Source: Janibacter cremeus
Lineage (GTDB): Bacteria; Actinomycetota; Actinomycetes; Actinomycetales; Dermatophilaceae
NCBI RefSeq assembly: GCF_013409205.1
Contig: NZ_JACCAE010000001.1
Location: 2,604,001-2,668,000 of the forward strand
Direction of reading: 5' to 3'
DNA length: 64,000 nucleotides
The notes under the pieces are model-generated. The model was not told the DNA's origin. It worked only from the letters and a program-made list of their open reading frames with translations, and did no database searches. The translations under genes and the position numbers were made by a program. How positions within the stretch are numbered: position 1 is the stretch's first letter; the number at the start of each line of letters is the position of its first letter. Below, piece after piece: positions 52,875 through 60,932 of the stretch.

Positions 52875-52895
52875 TCGCCGATCAGGCGTGGGAAC

Positions 52896-52943
52896 GAGGG
52901 CGTCACCCCGCTGGTCCACGGATCACTCGGCGGTGACGCCCTC
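52896..52943 (+). terminator. Hairpin after the wall hydrolase gene
   Basis: GAGGGCGTCACC (52896-52907) pairs with GGTGACGCCCTC (52932-52943), 24-nt loop. The second arm lies within the last codons of the convergent TIGR03089 gene. Confidence 0.6.
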
Positions 52944-53639
52944 GCTCGAGGCGCGACGGGTCAACGTCTGCGCGTCGACTCCGCCGAGCTGGAGGACGAG
53001 GGATCCGCCGCCGGCCCAGGCCGACATCGCCGCGCGCAGCAGCCGGCCGGCGGTCGGGTCGACCAGGTGCAGGCGGGCTCCCGTCGCCACCGGGACGGCT
53101 GCGACCACATCCGCGACCGCGGCTGCGTGGGTGAGCGAGCTGCCCTCGAGGGTGAGGGCAAGGTCGTCCTCGTCGGGCTCCTGCCAGGCCACGAAGTCGT
53201 CACCGAAGGAGGCCAGCTCGGCCGCTTCGTCCATCACCGGGTCGGGGAGGTCGGTACCGGCGGACCGGGCCAGTGCGCCGCGGGTGACCAGGACGGCGGG
53301 CCCCTCATCGGGCAGCGAACCAGCGTCGTCGGTGACCACGAGGTCCGCGGTCAGGTCGCCGTCGAGGTCGACGTGCGCGCCGACCGACCACGCGGCCCAG
53401 GCCCAGTAGAGCAACCGCCAGTGCGGTTGCATCGACAGGCGGACCACCGAGCCGGGCTCGATGTCCCACTCCTCCTGGAGGGCATTGCCCGCCTTGCTCA
53501 CCCACGTGCCCAGGACGCGTCCGGACAGCTCGATGCGCTCACCCGCGGTCGGGCCGGGGACATCGTCATAGCAGGTGATCCGCGGAGCGGCGGAGTCGCG
53601 GTCGTTGAGGTCGGAGAGGACCGATGCGGGGGTGGGCAT
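52923..53639 (-). CDS. TIGR03089 family protein (AMP-binding enzyme-like)
   Basis: 238 residues. An actinobacterial family that resembles the N-terminal part of acyl-adenylate enzymes but lacks the C-terminal domain and the classical P-loop. Recognisable parts are ITCYDDVPGPTAGERIELSGRVLGTWVSKAGN near the start and RLHLVDPTAGRLLRAAMSAWAGGGSLVL near the end. The function is unknown; catalytic adenylation is doubtful. ATG 53639 follows TAGGGT by 6 nt. It is conserved next to LCP and cofD genes in this order, so an envelope or cofactor link is possible. Confidence 0.85.
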   Translation of the reverse strand: MPTPASVLSDLNDRDSAAPRITCYDDVPGPTAGERIELSGRVLGTWVSKAGNALQEEWDIEPGSVVRLSMQPHWRLLYWAWAAWSVGAHVDLDGDLTADLVVTDDAGSLPDEGPAVLVTRGALARSAGTDLPDPVMDEAAELASFGDDFVAWQEPDEDDLALTLEGSSLTHAAAVADVVAAVPVATGARLHLVDPTAGRLLRAAMSAWAGGGSLVLQLGGVDAQTLTRRASSEGVTAE

Positions 53640-53706
53640 GGCCCCACCCTACGAAGGGGGCGACCTGCGCTGAGCCCGCCCTGCTGTCGCCTAGGCTGCA
53701 GCCGAG

Positions 53707-54672
53707 ATGAGCGAGATCGACCAGGCGGCGGTGCGCACCCCGCGTCAGCGAGTCGTCGACCTGCTGCGCGCAGGGTTCCTCGTCGTCGTCCTGCTCGCCG
53801 TGGGCATCGCGCTGTGGACCAACTGGGAGGCCGTGCGCTCCGACCTCGGACGCCTCGGGCCGGCCCCGCTCGCCGCGGCAACGCTGCTGGCGTTGTTCTC
53901 CCCCTTCCTCACCGTCCTCGGGTGGCGGGTGCTCCTGGCCGACCTGGGATCCCGCCTGCACATCGCCTCGGCGAGTGGCGTCTTCTTCGTCGGCCAGCTG
54001 GGCAAGTACCTGCCCGGGTCGGTGTGGTCGGTCCTCGTGCAGACCGAGATGGCCGCGCGGCTGGGCGTGCCCCGCCGCCGCACCGCCGTGTGCGGGCTCC
54101 TGTGCATCGGACTGTCCGCCGTGACCGGGATGATCGCCGGGCTGCCGGCACTGCCCGTCCTGCTCACCCGTGGTCAGGTCACCCTCCCGTGGTGGAGCGT
54201 GCCGCTGATCATCGTCGTGCTGCTGCCCCTGCTGTGGCCACCCCTGCTCAACCTTGGCATCCGGCACGCGCTGCACGTGCTGCGTCGGCCCCCGCTCGAT
54301 CACGACCTCGGGCCGGCGGCGGTCGGGTTCTCCAGCGCGTGGTTCACCGGTTCCTGGCTCATCGGGGGGATGTCGGTGTGGGCGCTGGCCCGTGACCTGG
54401 CTCCGGAGGGGGCGGACCCGGCACGACTGCTCCTCGTCGCGGTGTCCGGATACCTGCTCGCCACCGGCATCGGGACCTTCAGCATCGTCGTCCCGGCGGG
54501 GGTCGGGGTGCGCGACGGCATCATGGTCCTGCTCCTGGCCACCCAGCTGTCGCTCTCCGCCGCCGCCGCGGTGGTGGTGCTCGCGCGCTTCCTCACCGTG
54601 CTCGGTGACGTCGTGTGGGCCGCCGTCGGGTGGCTGTGGGGCCACAGCCACGACCTCCTGCCCGAGTCATGA
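53707..54672 (+). CDS. Lysylphosphatidylglycerol synthase-type membrane protein (UPF0104)
   Basis: 321 residues with about eight hydrophobic helices and the family motifs FFVGQLGKYLPGSVWSVLVQTEMA and TFSIVVPAGVGVRDG. UPF0104/AglD-like proteins are the membrane flippase-like half of MprF and occur alone in polysaccharide or glycolipid contexts. There is no soluble aminoacyltransferase domain, so lysyl transfer is not expected. The ATG is preceded by TAGGCT with 9 nt and a weak GAG, so the start is likely but not certain. It converges on the TIGR02569 gene. Confidence 0.88.
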   Translation: MSEIDQAAVRTPRQRVVDLLRAGFLVVVLLAVGIALWTNWEAVRSDLGRLGPAPLAAATLLALFSPFLTVLGWRVLLADLGSRLHIASASGVFFVGQLGKYLPGSVWSVLVQTEMAARLGVPRRRTAVCGLLCIGLSAVTGMIAGLPALPVLLTRGQVTLPWWSVPLIIVVLLPLLWPPLLNLGIRHALHVLRRPPLDHDLGPAAVGFSSAWFTGSWLIGGMSVWALARDLAPEGADPARLLLVAVSGYLLATGIGTFSIVVPAGVGVRDGIMVLLLATQLSLSAAAAVVVLARFLTVLGDVVWAAVGWLWGHSHDLLPES

Positions 54673-54677
54673 CCCGG

Positions 54678-55490
54678 TCAGGTCCGCAGCCGGGCGAGGA
54701 GCGGGCCGAGTGCCCGGGTGTAGGCACCGACGTCGGCAGGACGGTCGCTGAGCAGCCGGAAGGCGGCAGCGCGGGCCATCGCCACGCCCGCAGCTCCGGT
54801 GGCCCACTCCTGCATGACCGCGGGGTCGGCGCCGTGCCACAGCACCGAGTCGAGCACCAGGAGCGCCTCGGCCCACAGGACCGGGCGCCGGTACGGGGAG
54901 ACGTCGATGACGAGCGGGGCCCCGCGGGGGTCGAGCAGCACGTTGCCCGCGAGGTCGCCGTGGACGAGCTGGTCGGGGCCGAGTGGCGAGTCGTCGCCGT
55001 GCGCGACGAGCGCGCGCAGCAGCTCGCCGCCGTCCGGGCCGAGGGCGTCGGTGGTCACGGGGGTCTCGCCGAAGGCCACCCGTTCGGCCCGCGCCCAGCG
55101 GTCCTGGCGGTGGGGCAACCGCGGGACGGGCACACGGACGGCCAGCTCGGCGTGCAGCACCGCACCGACCGCGCGCGTGACCGCGAGGTCGGTCAGCGGC
55201 ACGACGCCCGGCTCGTAGCGCGTCGCGGCCCAGCCGTCGACCACCCAGCTGCCGTCCCGCGCGGGGACGGGCATCGCGATCCGCAGGTCGCGGTGGTCCC
55301 GGCCCGGTCGGGTGTCAAGGTCGGCGGCCAGCCGGGCGAGGACCGGGGCGAGCACGTCCACGCTCGACACGTCGCGGCCGGGGGAGAGGACGAGGTCGCC
55401 GGCGCGGACGCTGTGGCCGTGCCCGCCGGGCACCGGCTCGGTGTCGCCGGGCACGGCGAACATGTCCAGCACGTGCTCCGTCGGTCGCAT
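54678..55490 (-). CDS. TIGR02569 family, aminoglycoside phosphotransferase-like protein
   Basis: 270 residues. An actinobacterial family with an APH/choline-kinase-like fold. The catalytic-loop equivalent is QLVHGDLAGNVLL, and VIDVSPYRRP stands where the metal-binding DxD would be. A usual N-terminal kinase lobe is present but divergent. The substrate is unknown. ATG 55490 follows TAGATT by 7 nt; upstream in-frame sequence is not family-like. It is found beside cofD in many actinobacteria. Divergent from the DNA glycosylase with 29 bp between. Confidence 0.82.
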   Translation of the reverse strand: MRPTEHVLDMFAVPGDTEPVPGGHGHSVRAGDLVLSPGRDVSSVDVLAPVLARLAADLDTRPGRDHRDLRIAMPVPARDGSWVVDGWAATRYEPGVVPLTDLAVTRAVGAVLHAELAVRVPVPRLPHRQDRWARAERVAFGETPVTTDALGPDGGELLRALVAHGDDSPLGPDQLVHGDLAGNVLLDPRGAPLVIDVSPYRRPVLWAEALLVLDSVLWHGADPAVMQEWATGAAGVAMARAAAFRLLSDRPADVGAYTRALGPLLARLRT

Positions 55491-55519
55491 TGCGGTCAAT
55501 CTATCGCCACGCTGGCCCC

Positions 55520-56428
55520 GTGAGGACCCGACGACACCGGCCACCCGAGCCGCTCGACGTCGACCGGACGCTGGCCCCCTTCGTCCGGGGTGGCGGTGAC
55601 CCCACGAGCGCGCACGGAGGCGACGGGTGGTGGTTCGCCTGGACCACGCCGGCGGGGCCGGTGACCCTTCACGTCGGTGATGATGGCGGGGAGGTGCTCG
55701 CCTGCGCGTGGGGCCCGGGCGCGGACTGGATGCTCGACCGGCTCCCCGATCTGCTCGGCGGGCGGGACGACCCCAGTGGCTTCACCGCGCACCACGACCT
55801 CGTCGCGCGGGGGTGGCCACGCATGTCCGGTTGGCGCGTGCCCGCCAACGGCCTCGTCGCACAGATGCTCGTGTGCTCGGTGATCGAGCAGAAGGTCACC
55901 GGCCGCGAGGCATTCAGCAGCCTGCGTCAGCTCGTGCGTCGGTTCGGCACCCCTGCTCCGGGGCCGGGGGAGGCGCGCGGGCTGGTCGCCCCGCCGAGTC
56001 CCGCGCAGTGGGCCCGGATCCCGTCGTGGGACTGGGTGCGGGCGGGCGTCGACGGATCGCGCTCGCGCACGGTCGTCACGGCCATGCGGGCCGCGGGACG
56101 GCTCGACGAGTGCGCCGGGTTGCCGCTGGAGGAGGCACACCGGCGGATTCGCTCGCTGCCGGGGATCGGCGTGTGGACGGACGCGGAGGTCGCCCAGCGG
56201 GCACTCGGCGACGCGGACTCACCGAGCTTCGGGGACTACCACGTCGCCAAGGACGTGACCCTCGCCCTGGACGGGGTCGTCGGGGACGACGCGCGGATGG
56301 CCCAGCTCCTCGCGCCGTACGCGGGACAGCGCTACCGCGCCCAGCGGGTGATCACGGCTGCTGCCGGCCCTCGCCCCCGGCGCGGACCTCGACGCAGCCT
56401 TCCCGGGCACCTGCCCACCCGCTGGTGA
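55520..56428 (+). CDS. DNA-3-methyladenine glycosylase family (HhH-GPD) protein
   Basis: 302 residues. The helix-hairpin-helix and Gly/Pro-Asp motif is LRSLPGIGVWTDAEVAQRALGDADSPSFGDYHV, where the aspartate of FGDYH is the likely catalytic residue. The N-terminal region (VPANGLVAQMLVCSVIEQKVTGREAFSSL) matches AlkA-like enzymes. It would remove alkylated bases in base-excision repair. GTG 55520 is inferred from the divergent spacing. It converges on cofD with 2 bp between. Confidence 0.87.
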   Translation: MRTRRHRPPEPLDVDRTLAPFVRGGGDPTSAHGGDGWWFAWTTPAGPVTLHVGDDGGEVLACAWGPGADWMLDRLPDLLGGRDDPSGFTAHHDLVARGWPRMSGWRVPANGLVAQMLVCSVIEQKVTGREAFSSLRQLVRRFGTPAPGPGEARGLVAPPSPAQWARIPSWDWVRAGVDGSRSRTVVTAMRAAGRLDECAGLPLEEAHRRIRSLPGIGVWTDAEVAQRALGDADSPSFGDYHVAKDVTLALDGVVGDDARMAQLLAPYAGQRYRAQRVITAAAGPRPRRGPRRSLPGHLPTRW

Positions 56429-56430
56429 GG

Positions 56431-57387
56431 TCAGGCCTCAGGGCGAAGGGAGAGAGCGTGCGCCAGGGCGGTCGCGGCCACGTCCGTGGGGGCGGAGCCC
56501 GCGAGCGGCCCGGTGTGCGCCGAGGTGGCCCACCGGGAACCGGCCCGCGCTGCCGAGGCGTCGGCAGGGTCGACGACCCACCCGTCGAGCAGGTCCTTGA
56601 AGAGTCCGGCGACACCGCCCGAGGTGGCGTCCACGCCGACGGTCGCCAGGGAGGCCGCGAGCGGCTCCGGTGCCGGGGCCGCGTCGACGACGGGGCTGAC
56701 CCCGACCACGGGCGCGGAGGTGCCGCGCAGGGCGTCGCGCACGCCCGGGACGCCCATGACGATGCCCAGGGCGAGCACCGGGTCACTCGGGGGCAGCAGC
56801 ACGACGTCCGCGCCGCGGATGGCGTCCAGGACGTCGGGAGCGGGGTTCGCGCGATCCAGGCCCGCGACGACGAAGCGGGCGGCGGCGGGTCGCTGGAGCT
56901 CGTGGCGCCACTGCTGCACGTGCACCGCACGCTGGTCCTCGGGCCCGTCGAGCACCGCGTGCGTCTCGACCGGGACATCGGACATCGGCATGACGCGGAC
57001 GTGCTCGGGCACGCCGTGGGCCGTGGCGAGGTGGGTGGTGACCTCGGTCAGCGAGTCGCCCCGCCCCAACCAGGCGGTGCGGGCGACGTGGACGCCCATC
57101 TCACGGTCGGTGACCGGGTACCACCGGGGCTCCAGGCCGAGGGCGGCCAGCTCGTCGCCGACCACGTGCGAGGGCCGGGGGTCGGTCCCCTTCGCCGTCC
57201 CGAGGGTGTCGACGAGCAGGTCGAGGTCCGGGCACAGCCGCAGGCCCCACAGGGAGACGTCGTCCCCGGTGTTGGCGATCACGGTGACCTGCGAGCCCGC
57301 GAGGTCGGGGCTGCGCTCGAGGTGGTCGAGCAGTCCGCGGGTGAATCGGGCACCGGGTTCGCCCCCGGAGATGACGGTGATGCGCAT
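56431..57387 (-). CDS. cofD: 2-phospho-L-lactate (phosphoenolpyruvyl) transferase CofD/FbiA
   Basis: 318 residues. It joins the phospho-organic acid from its GDP- or GTP-activated form to Fo, making F420-0 (or its dehydro form) in coenzyme F420 synthesis. Motifs: ITVISGGEPGARFTRGLLDHL, NTGDDVSLWGLRLCPDLD, and DVVLLPPSDPVLALGIVMGVPG. ATG 57387 is the family-like start; ATG 57396 lies three codons upstream. The usual partner fbiB (cofE ligase) is not in this window; the next gene is a DNA glycosylase. It is divergent from whiB. Confidence 0.92.
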   Translation of the reverse strand: MRITVISGGEPGARFTRGLLDHLERSPDLAGSQVTVIANTGDDVSLWGLRLCPDLDLLVDTLGTAKGTDPRPSHVVGDELAALGLEPRWYPVTDREMGVHVARTAWLGRGDSLTEVTTHLATAHGVPEHVRVMPMSDVPVETHAVLDGPEDQRAVHVQQWRHELQRPAAARFVVAGLDRANPAPDVLDAIRGADVVLLPPSDPVLALGIVMGVPGVRDALRGTSAPVVGVSPVVDAAPAPEPLAASLATVGVDATSGGVAGLFKDLLDGWVVDPADASAARAGSRWATSAHTGPLAGSAPTDVAATALAHALSLRPEA

Positions 57388-57461
57388 GGAGTTCATCGTC
57401 GCAGGCAGCGACCGCCGGGCGTGCACCGGCCGACCGCTCAGCGCTCTTTACCCCCTCCGGC

Positions 57462-57564
57462 TTGACGACGCACGTATGACACGCATGTAATTACGGGCAT
57501 GTCGTAACACTTTTGGTGTGACAGACATGAAGTCCGGGTCGAGTGCCGAGGTCGAGGAGGGACC
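57462..57564 (+). promoter_or_regulatory. whiB promoter and leader with palindromes
   Basis: A likely -35 TTGACG (57462-57467) and -10 TGTAAT (57486-57491), 18 bp apart. The -10 lies in the palindrome GTAATTAC (57487-57494). Just downstream, TAACAC-TTTTG-GTGTGA (57505-57521) is a second dyad resembling BldD-type sites. A GACAC at about 57478 recalls the WhiA core. AGGAGGG at 57555-57561 is the ribosome site, close to the ATG. Confidence 0.5.
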
Positions 57565-57837
57565 ATGTTGCACGAGCTTCACCTGATCACCGCTGATGAA
57601 ATCGACGAGGAGTCCACTGAGCTGTCGTGGCAGGAGCGGTCGCTGTGCGCGCAGACCGATCCTGAAGCCTTCTTTCCGGAGAAGGGCGGATCCACTCGCG
57701 AGGCGAAGAAGGTCTGCACGGGGTGCGAGGTGCGCAAGGAGTGCCTCGAGTACGCCCTCGAGCACGACGAGCGCTTCGGCATCTGGGGCGGGCTCTCCGA
57801 GCGTGAGCGCCGCAAGCTGAAGAAGCGCGCGGTCTGA
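57565..57837 (+). CDS. whiB2: WhiB-family iron-sulfur transcription factor (WhiB2/WhmD-like)
   Basis: 90 residues. Four cysteines bind a 4Fe-4S cluster: Cys28, Cys51, Cys54 and Cys60 (CTGCEVRKEC). The turn GIWGGLSERERRKLKKRAV with its basic tail binds DNA and region 4 of the sigma factor. The short N-terminus and the position beside cofD match WhiB2/WhmD, which controls septation in mycobacteria and streptomycetes. It has its own strong promoter region and ends 14 bp before the giant glycosyltransferase, which may be partly co-transcribed. Confidence 0.94.
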   Translation: MLHELHLITADEIDEESTELSWQERSLCAQTDPEAFFPEKGGSTREAKKVCTGCEVRKECLEYALEHDERFGIWGGLSERERRKLKKRAV

Positions 57838-57851
57838 CCGTCGACGAGGTC

Positions 57852-60800
57852 GTGACGCAGCAGTCTTCCGCCACGTCCTCCGCCACTCCCTCCCGGCGGA
57901 CGACGACGCCTCCAGCGACCGTCACGGCCGTCGTCGTGGCGCGTACACGGGAGGGAACGGGCCAAACCCTGCGCGCCCTCCTCGCGCAGGAGCAGGCGCC
58001 TGATCGCATCCTCCTCGTCGACGGTGCCCTCGACGGGCTCGGGGACACCAGCGACCTCATCGAGTCCGTGGAGGACGCCGAGATCGACGTCCTGACGACC
58101 ACGCTCGGTTCCGGGCGCGGACTGCGCCGGATCCTGCCCTCGATGGTCGAGCGCCTCCCGCGCACCGACCTGGGACGAGACCTGGTGTGGGTGCTCACCT
58201 CCCGCTCGCGGCCACACCCGCAGGCCCTGCGTCGGCTCGTCTCCGCCGCCGGGCGCGGCGTCGGCATGGTCACGCCCAAGCTCGTCGACGAGGACGACCC
58301 GTCGCGGATCGTGCGGCTCGGGCTGCAGGTCACCCGCACCGGACGGATCGTCCCCGACCCTCTCGCCGGCACCACCGACCAGGGCCAGTACGACGGTGTC
58401 GTCGACGCGATCTCCGCACCGCTGGAGGGCCTGGTCATCGACCGCAAGGTCCTCGAGCAGCTCGATGGACACGATCCCGGCATGGGGGACTTCGGCGGCG
58501 ACCTCGATCTCGGCTGGCGCGCCCAGCGCGCGGGCCACCGGGTCGTGCTCGCACCGGGCGCTGCCGTCGCGGTCGAACCCACGGTGGCCGAGCGAAGGGC
58601 GACCATTGACCACCACAGGCAGGCCCGGCGGGTGGCGCTGACGCGCGCGAATCTCCTGGTGGCACCGTTGCTGGCCCTGTGGATCCTCGTCGGCTCCCTC
58701 CTCGGCGGGCTGGCCCTCGTCGTCCTCAAGCGACCGGGGATGGGCGCGGCCGAGCTGGCCAGCCTCCCCGCCGCGATCGATCCCCGCAGCCTGCGCTCGC
58801 GCCTGCGCGGCAAGGCCCCGCGTGAGGTCGCCCGCCGTGACCTCGCCTCTCTCTTCGTCGCCCCCTCGGTGGCCCTGCGCCGGCTCGTCGACGAGGCCCG
58901 CGGCTCCGGAGGCCGGGACCCGGGCGTCGCCGCGCGTTCCCTCGAGACCGAGGGCCGCAGCGTCCTGCTGCACCCGCTGCTGTGGGTGGTCGTCGCGGCG
59001 ACCGTGATGTCGGGCTGGGCCGCGCGTCACATCACCGACGAGCTGCGCCACCGTTTCGACGCCGGCCTCGTCGGCGGCGACCTGCTCGGCGGCCGCGCCA
59101 CCGGCGGTCAGCTGTGGGACTCCTGGTGGATGGCGTGGCACGGTCAGGGCTGGGGCCACGGGCTCGAGCAGTCGCCCGCCGTGGTCGTCCTCGGCGGTCT
59201 GACCACCGTGCTCAGCTGGGTCCCCGCCGTCGGCAACGCCGACTCGCCCGCGGGGATCGTCCTCGCCCTCTTCGTCATCGTCGCGCTGCCCCTGGCCGCC
59301 GTGGTCGCCTGGGTCAGCACGCGGACCTTCACCGACCGTCGTTGGCTGCGCGCCGGGGTGGCGTTGGCCTGGGTGACCAGCGCACCTGCTGCGGTGGCCG
59401 TGGGCGAAGGGAGGATCGGCGCCCTCCTCGCGCTGGTGCTGCTGCCCCGTGTGGTCGCTGGTCTCGTGCGCGTCCCTCGCCCCCGCACGCCCTACAGCGA
59501 TGTCGTGCGCACCGGTCTGTGGGGGGCTCTGCTCGCCGCAGTGGCGCCCCTGGCCGGCATCGTCGTCGCCCTGGTCGGCCTCGGTCACCTGTTGCTCGGC
59601 GGTGGGCGCGGTCGTTGGCGTGGTGTCACCCTCGTGCTCACGCCCCTGCTCCTGGCGGGACCGTGGTTGCTGACGCTGCGCGGCCAGCCAGCTCGCCTGC
59701 TCACCGGGTGGGGCCTGACCGACACCCCCGCCGACCTGCCGTCCTGGCAGCTCGCACTCGGGCAGCTACCCGACGGGGCGACGACCACGTGGTGGACCGC
59801 TGGTGTGCTGGCCGTCGGTGCCCTCGCGCTGCTCGTCCCCGGCCCACGCCGGGCCTCCTGGGTCGCGGCGACCGCCGCGGTCCTCGGGCTGGCCTGGGCC
59901 GTCGGGGCCCCGCACCTGGTCCTCGGGTACCGGCCCTCCGGAGCGGCGGAGGCCGGTGAGGCGATCACCCCGTGGGCCGGTACCGGCCAGCTCGTCCTCA
60001 TCGGTGCTGCCCTGGTCGCCGTGCTGCTCGCCGTAGAGGTACTGCCGCCGTCCCTGCGCTCCCTTCGCAGCGCCGGTCGACGCTCCCTGCTGGTCCTGCC
60101 CGCTGTCGGGCTCGTCGTGGCAGCCGCCGGCAGCGGCGTGGTCGTCGCCAAGCACTCCTACGGTGACCAGCTGTCGACCTGGCGCGACCCTCGTCCGCTC
60201 GTCGCGATCGCCGGCGCGGAGGGGCCGACCGCCACCCGCACCCTCGTCGTGGAGTCGGGGGAGGGCCAGCTCGCCTACCGTCTCCTGGGCAGCGAGCCGG
60301 GCGACCTCGTCCGCGACCTGCCGTACCAGCTGCCTCCCGTCGCCGGTGAGGAGCAGGTGGCCGGCGCGGTGGCCCGGGCGCTCGGCCACGGCGAGGGCGA
60401 GCGGGCACCCGCGGACGTCCTGGCCGAGCAGGGCGTCGCGAACCTCGTCGTCATCGACGCGACCGAGGCGCAGGGCCGCCTCCTTGATGCCTCTCCGGGC
60501 CTGTCCCGGCTCGGGTCGAGCGCGGGGAGCGTCACTTGGGCCGTGCGCTCCCCGGTCACCGATGGCTCGACCTCCTCGCGGGCGCGCGTCACGAGCGAGG
60601 GGTCCAGCGCGCCCGTGGAGGGCACCGGAGCGCACGCCGACACCGACGGGCCGGTCCCGGTGCCCGAGGGCGAGCACCTGAGCATCGCCGAGTCGCTCGA
60701 CTGGAGTGACCGCGTCCAGGTGCGCGCCGACGGGGAACTGCTGGAGGTGCAAACCCACAGCGCCGTACCGACCTACGAGTTGCCCGAGGGCACCGATGAG

Positions 60801-60932
60801 GTGAGCATCGACGTGGGTGCCGGCCACCTGCTGTGGAAGCTCGTCCAGATCGCCGCCCTCGTGCTCACGCTCTACCTGGCTCTTCCGACGGAGCGCCGTG
60901 CGGACCTCGAGGGCGAGGAGGAGACCCGATGA
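57852..60932 (+). CDS. Very large membrane glycosyltransferase (family 2 N-terminal domain)
   Basis: 1026 residues from GTG 57852. Residues 20-280 form a GT2 domain: VTAVVVARTREGTGQTLRALLAQ, VWVLTSRSRPHPQALRRLV (in the place of DxD), and VDAISAPLEGLVIDRKVLEQLDG, then MGDFGGDLDLGWRAQRAGH. About twelve hydrophobic helices follow (280-760 and near 990), with an extracytoplasmic region of about 200 residues between them. The pattern is known from actinobacteria next to WhiB2 and DUF5719. It probably builds an arabinan- or mannan-type envelope polymer, but the canonical DxD is unclear. Its stop overlaps the DUF5719 start. Confidence 0.88.
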   Translation: MTQQSSATSSATPSRRTTTPPATVTAVVVARTREGTGQTLRALLAQEQAPDRILLVDGALDGLGDTSDLIESVEDAEIDVLTTTLGSGRGLRRILPSMVERLPRTDLGRDLVWVLTSRSRPHPQALRRLVSAAGRGVGMVTPKLVDEDDPSRIVRLGLQVTRTGRIVPDPLAGTTDQGQYDGVVDAISAPLEGLVIDRKVLEQLDGHDPGMGDFGGDLDLGWRAQRAGHRVVLAPGAAVAVEPTVAERRATIDHHRQARRVALTRANLLVAPLLALWILVGSLLGGLALVVLKRPGMGAAELASLPAAIDPRSLRSRLRGKAPREVARRDLASLFVAPSVALRRLVDEARGSGGRDPGVAARSLETEGRSVLLHPLLWVVVAATVMSGWAARHITDELRHRFDAGLVGGDLLGGRATGGQLWDSWWMAWHGQGWGHGLEQSPAVVVLGGLTTVLSWVPAVGNADSPAGIVLALFVIVALPLAAVVAWVSTRTFTDRRWLRAGVALAWVTSAPAAVAVGEGRIGALLALVLLPRVVAGLVRVPRPRTPYSDVVRTGLWGALLAAVAPLAGIVVALVGLGHLLLGGGRGRWRGVTLVLTPLLLAGPWLLTLRGQPARLLTGWGLTDTPADLPSWQLALGQLPDGATTTWWTAGVLAVGALALLVPGPRRASWVAATAAVLGLAWAVGAPHLVLGYRPSGAAEAGEAITPWAGTGQLVLIGAALVAVLLAVEVLPPSLRSLRSAGRRSLLVLPAVGLVVAAAGSGVVVAKHSYGDQLSTWRDPRPLVAIAGAEGPTATRTLVVESGEGQLAYRLLGSEPGDLVRDLPYQLPPVAGEEQVAGAVARALGHGEGERAPADVLAEQGVANLVVIDATEAQGRLLDASPGLSRLGSSAGSVTWAVRSPVTDGSTSSRARVTSEGSSAPVEGTGAHADTDGPVPVPEGEHLSIAESLDWSDRVQVRADGELLEVQTHSAVPTYELPEGTDEVSIDVGAGHLLWKLVQIAALVLTLYLALPTERRADLEGEEETR

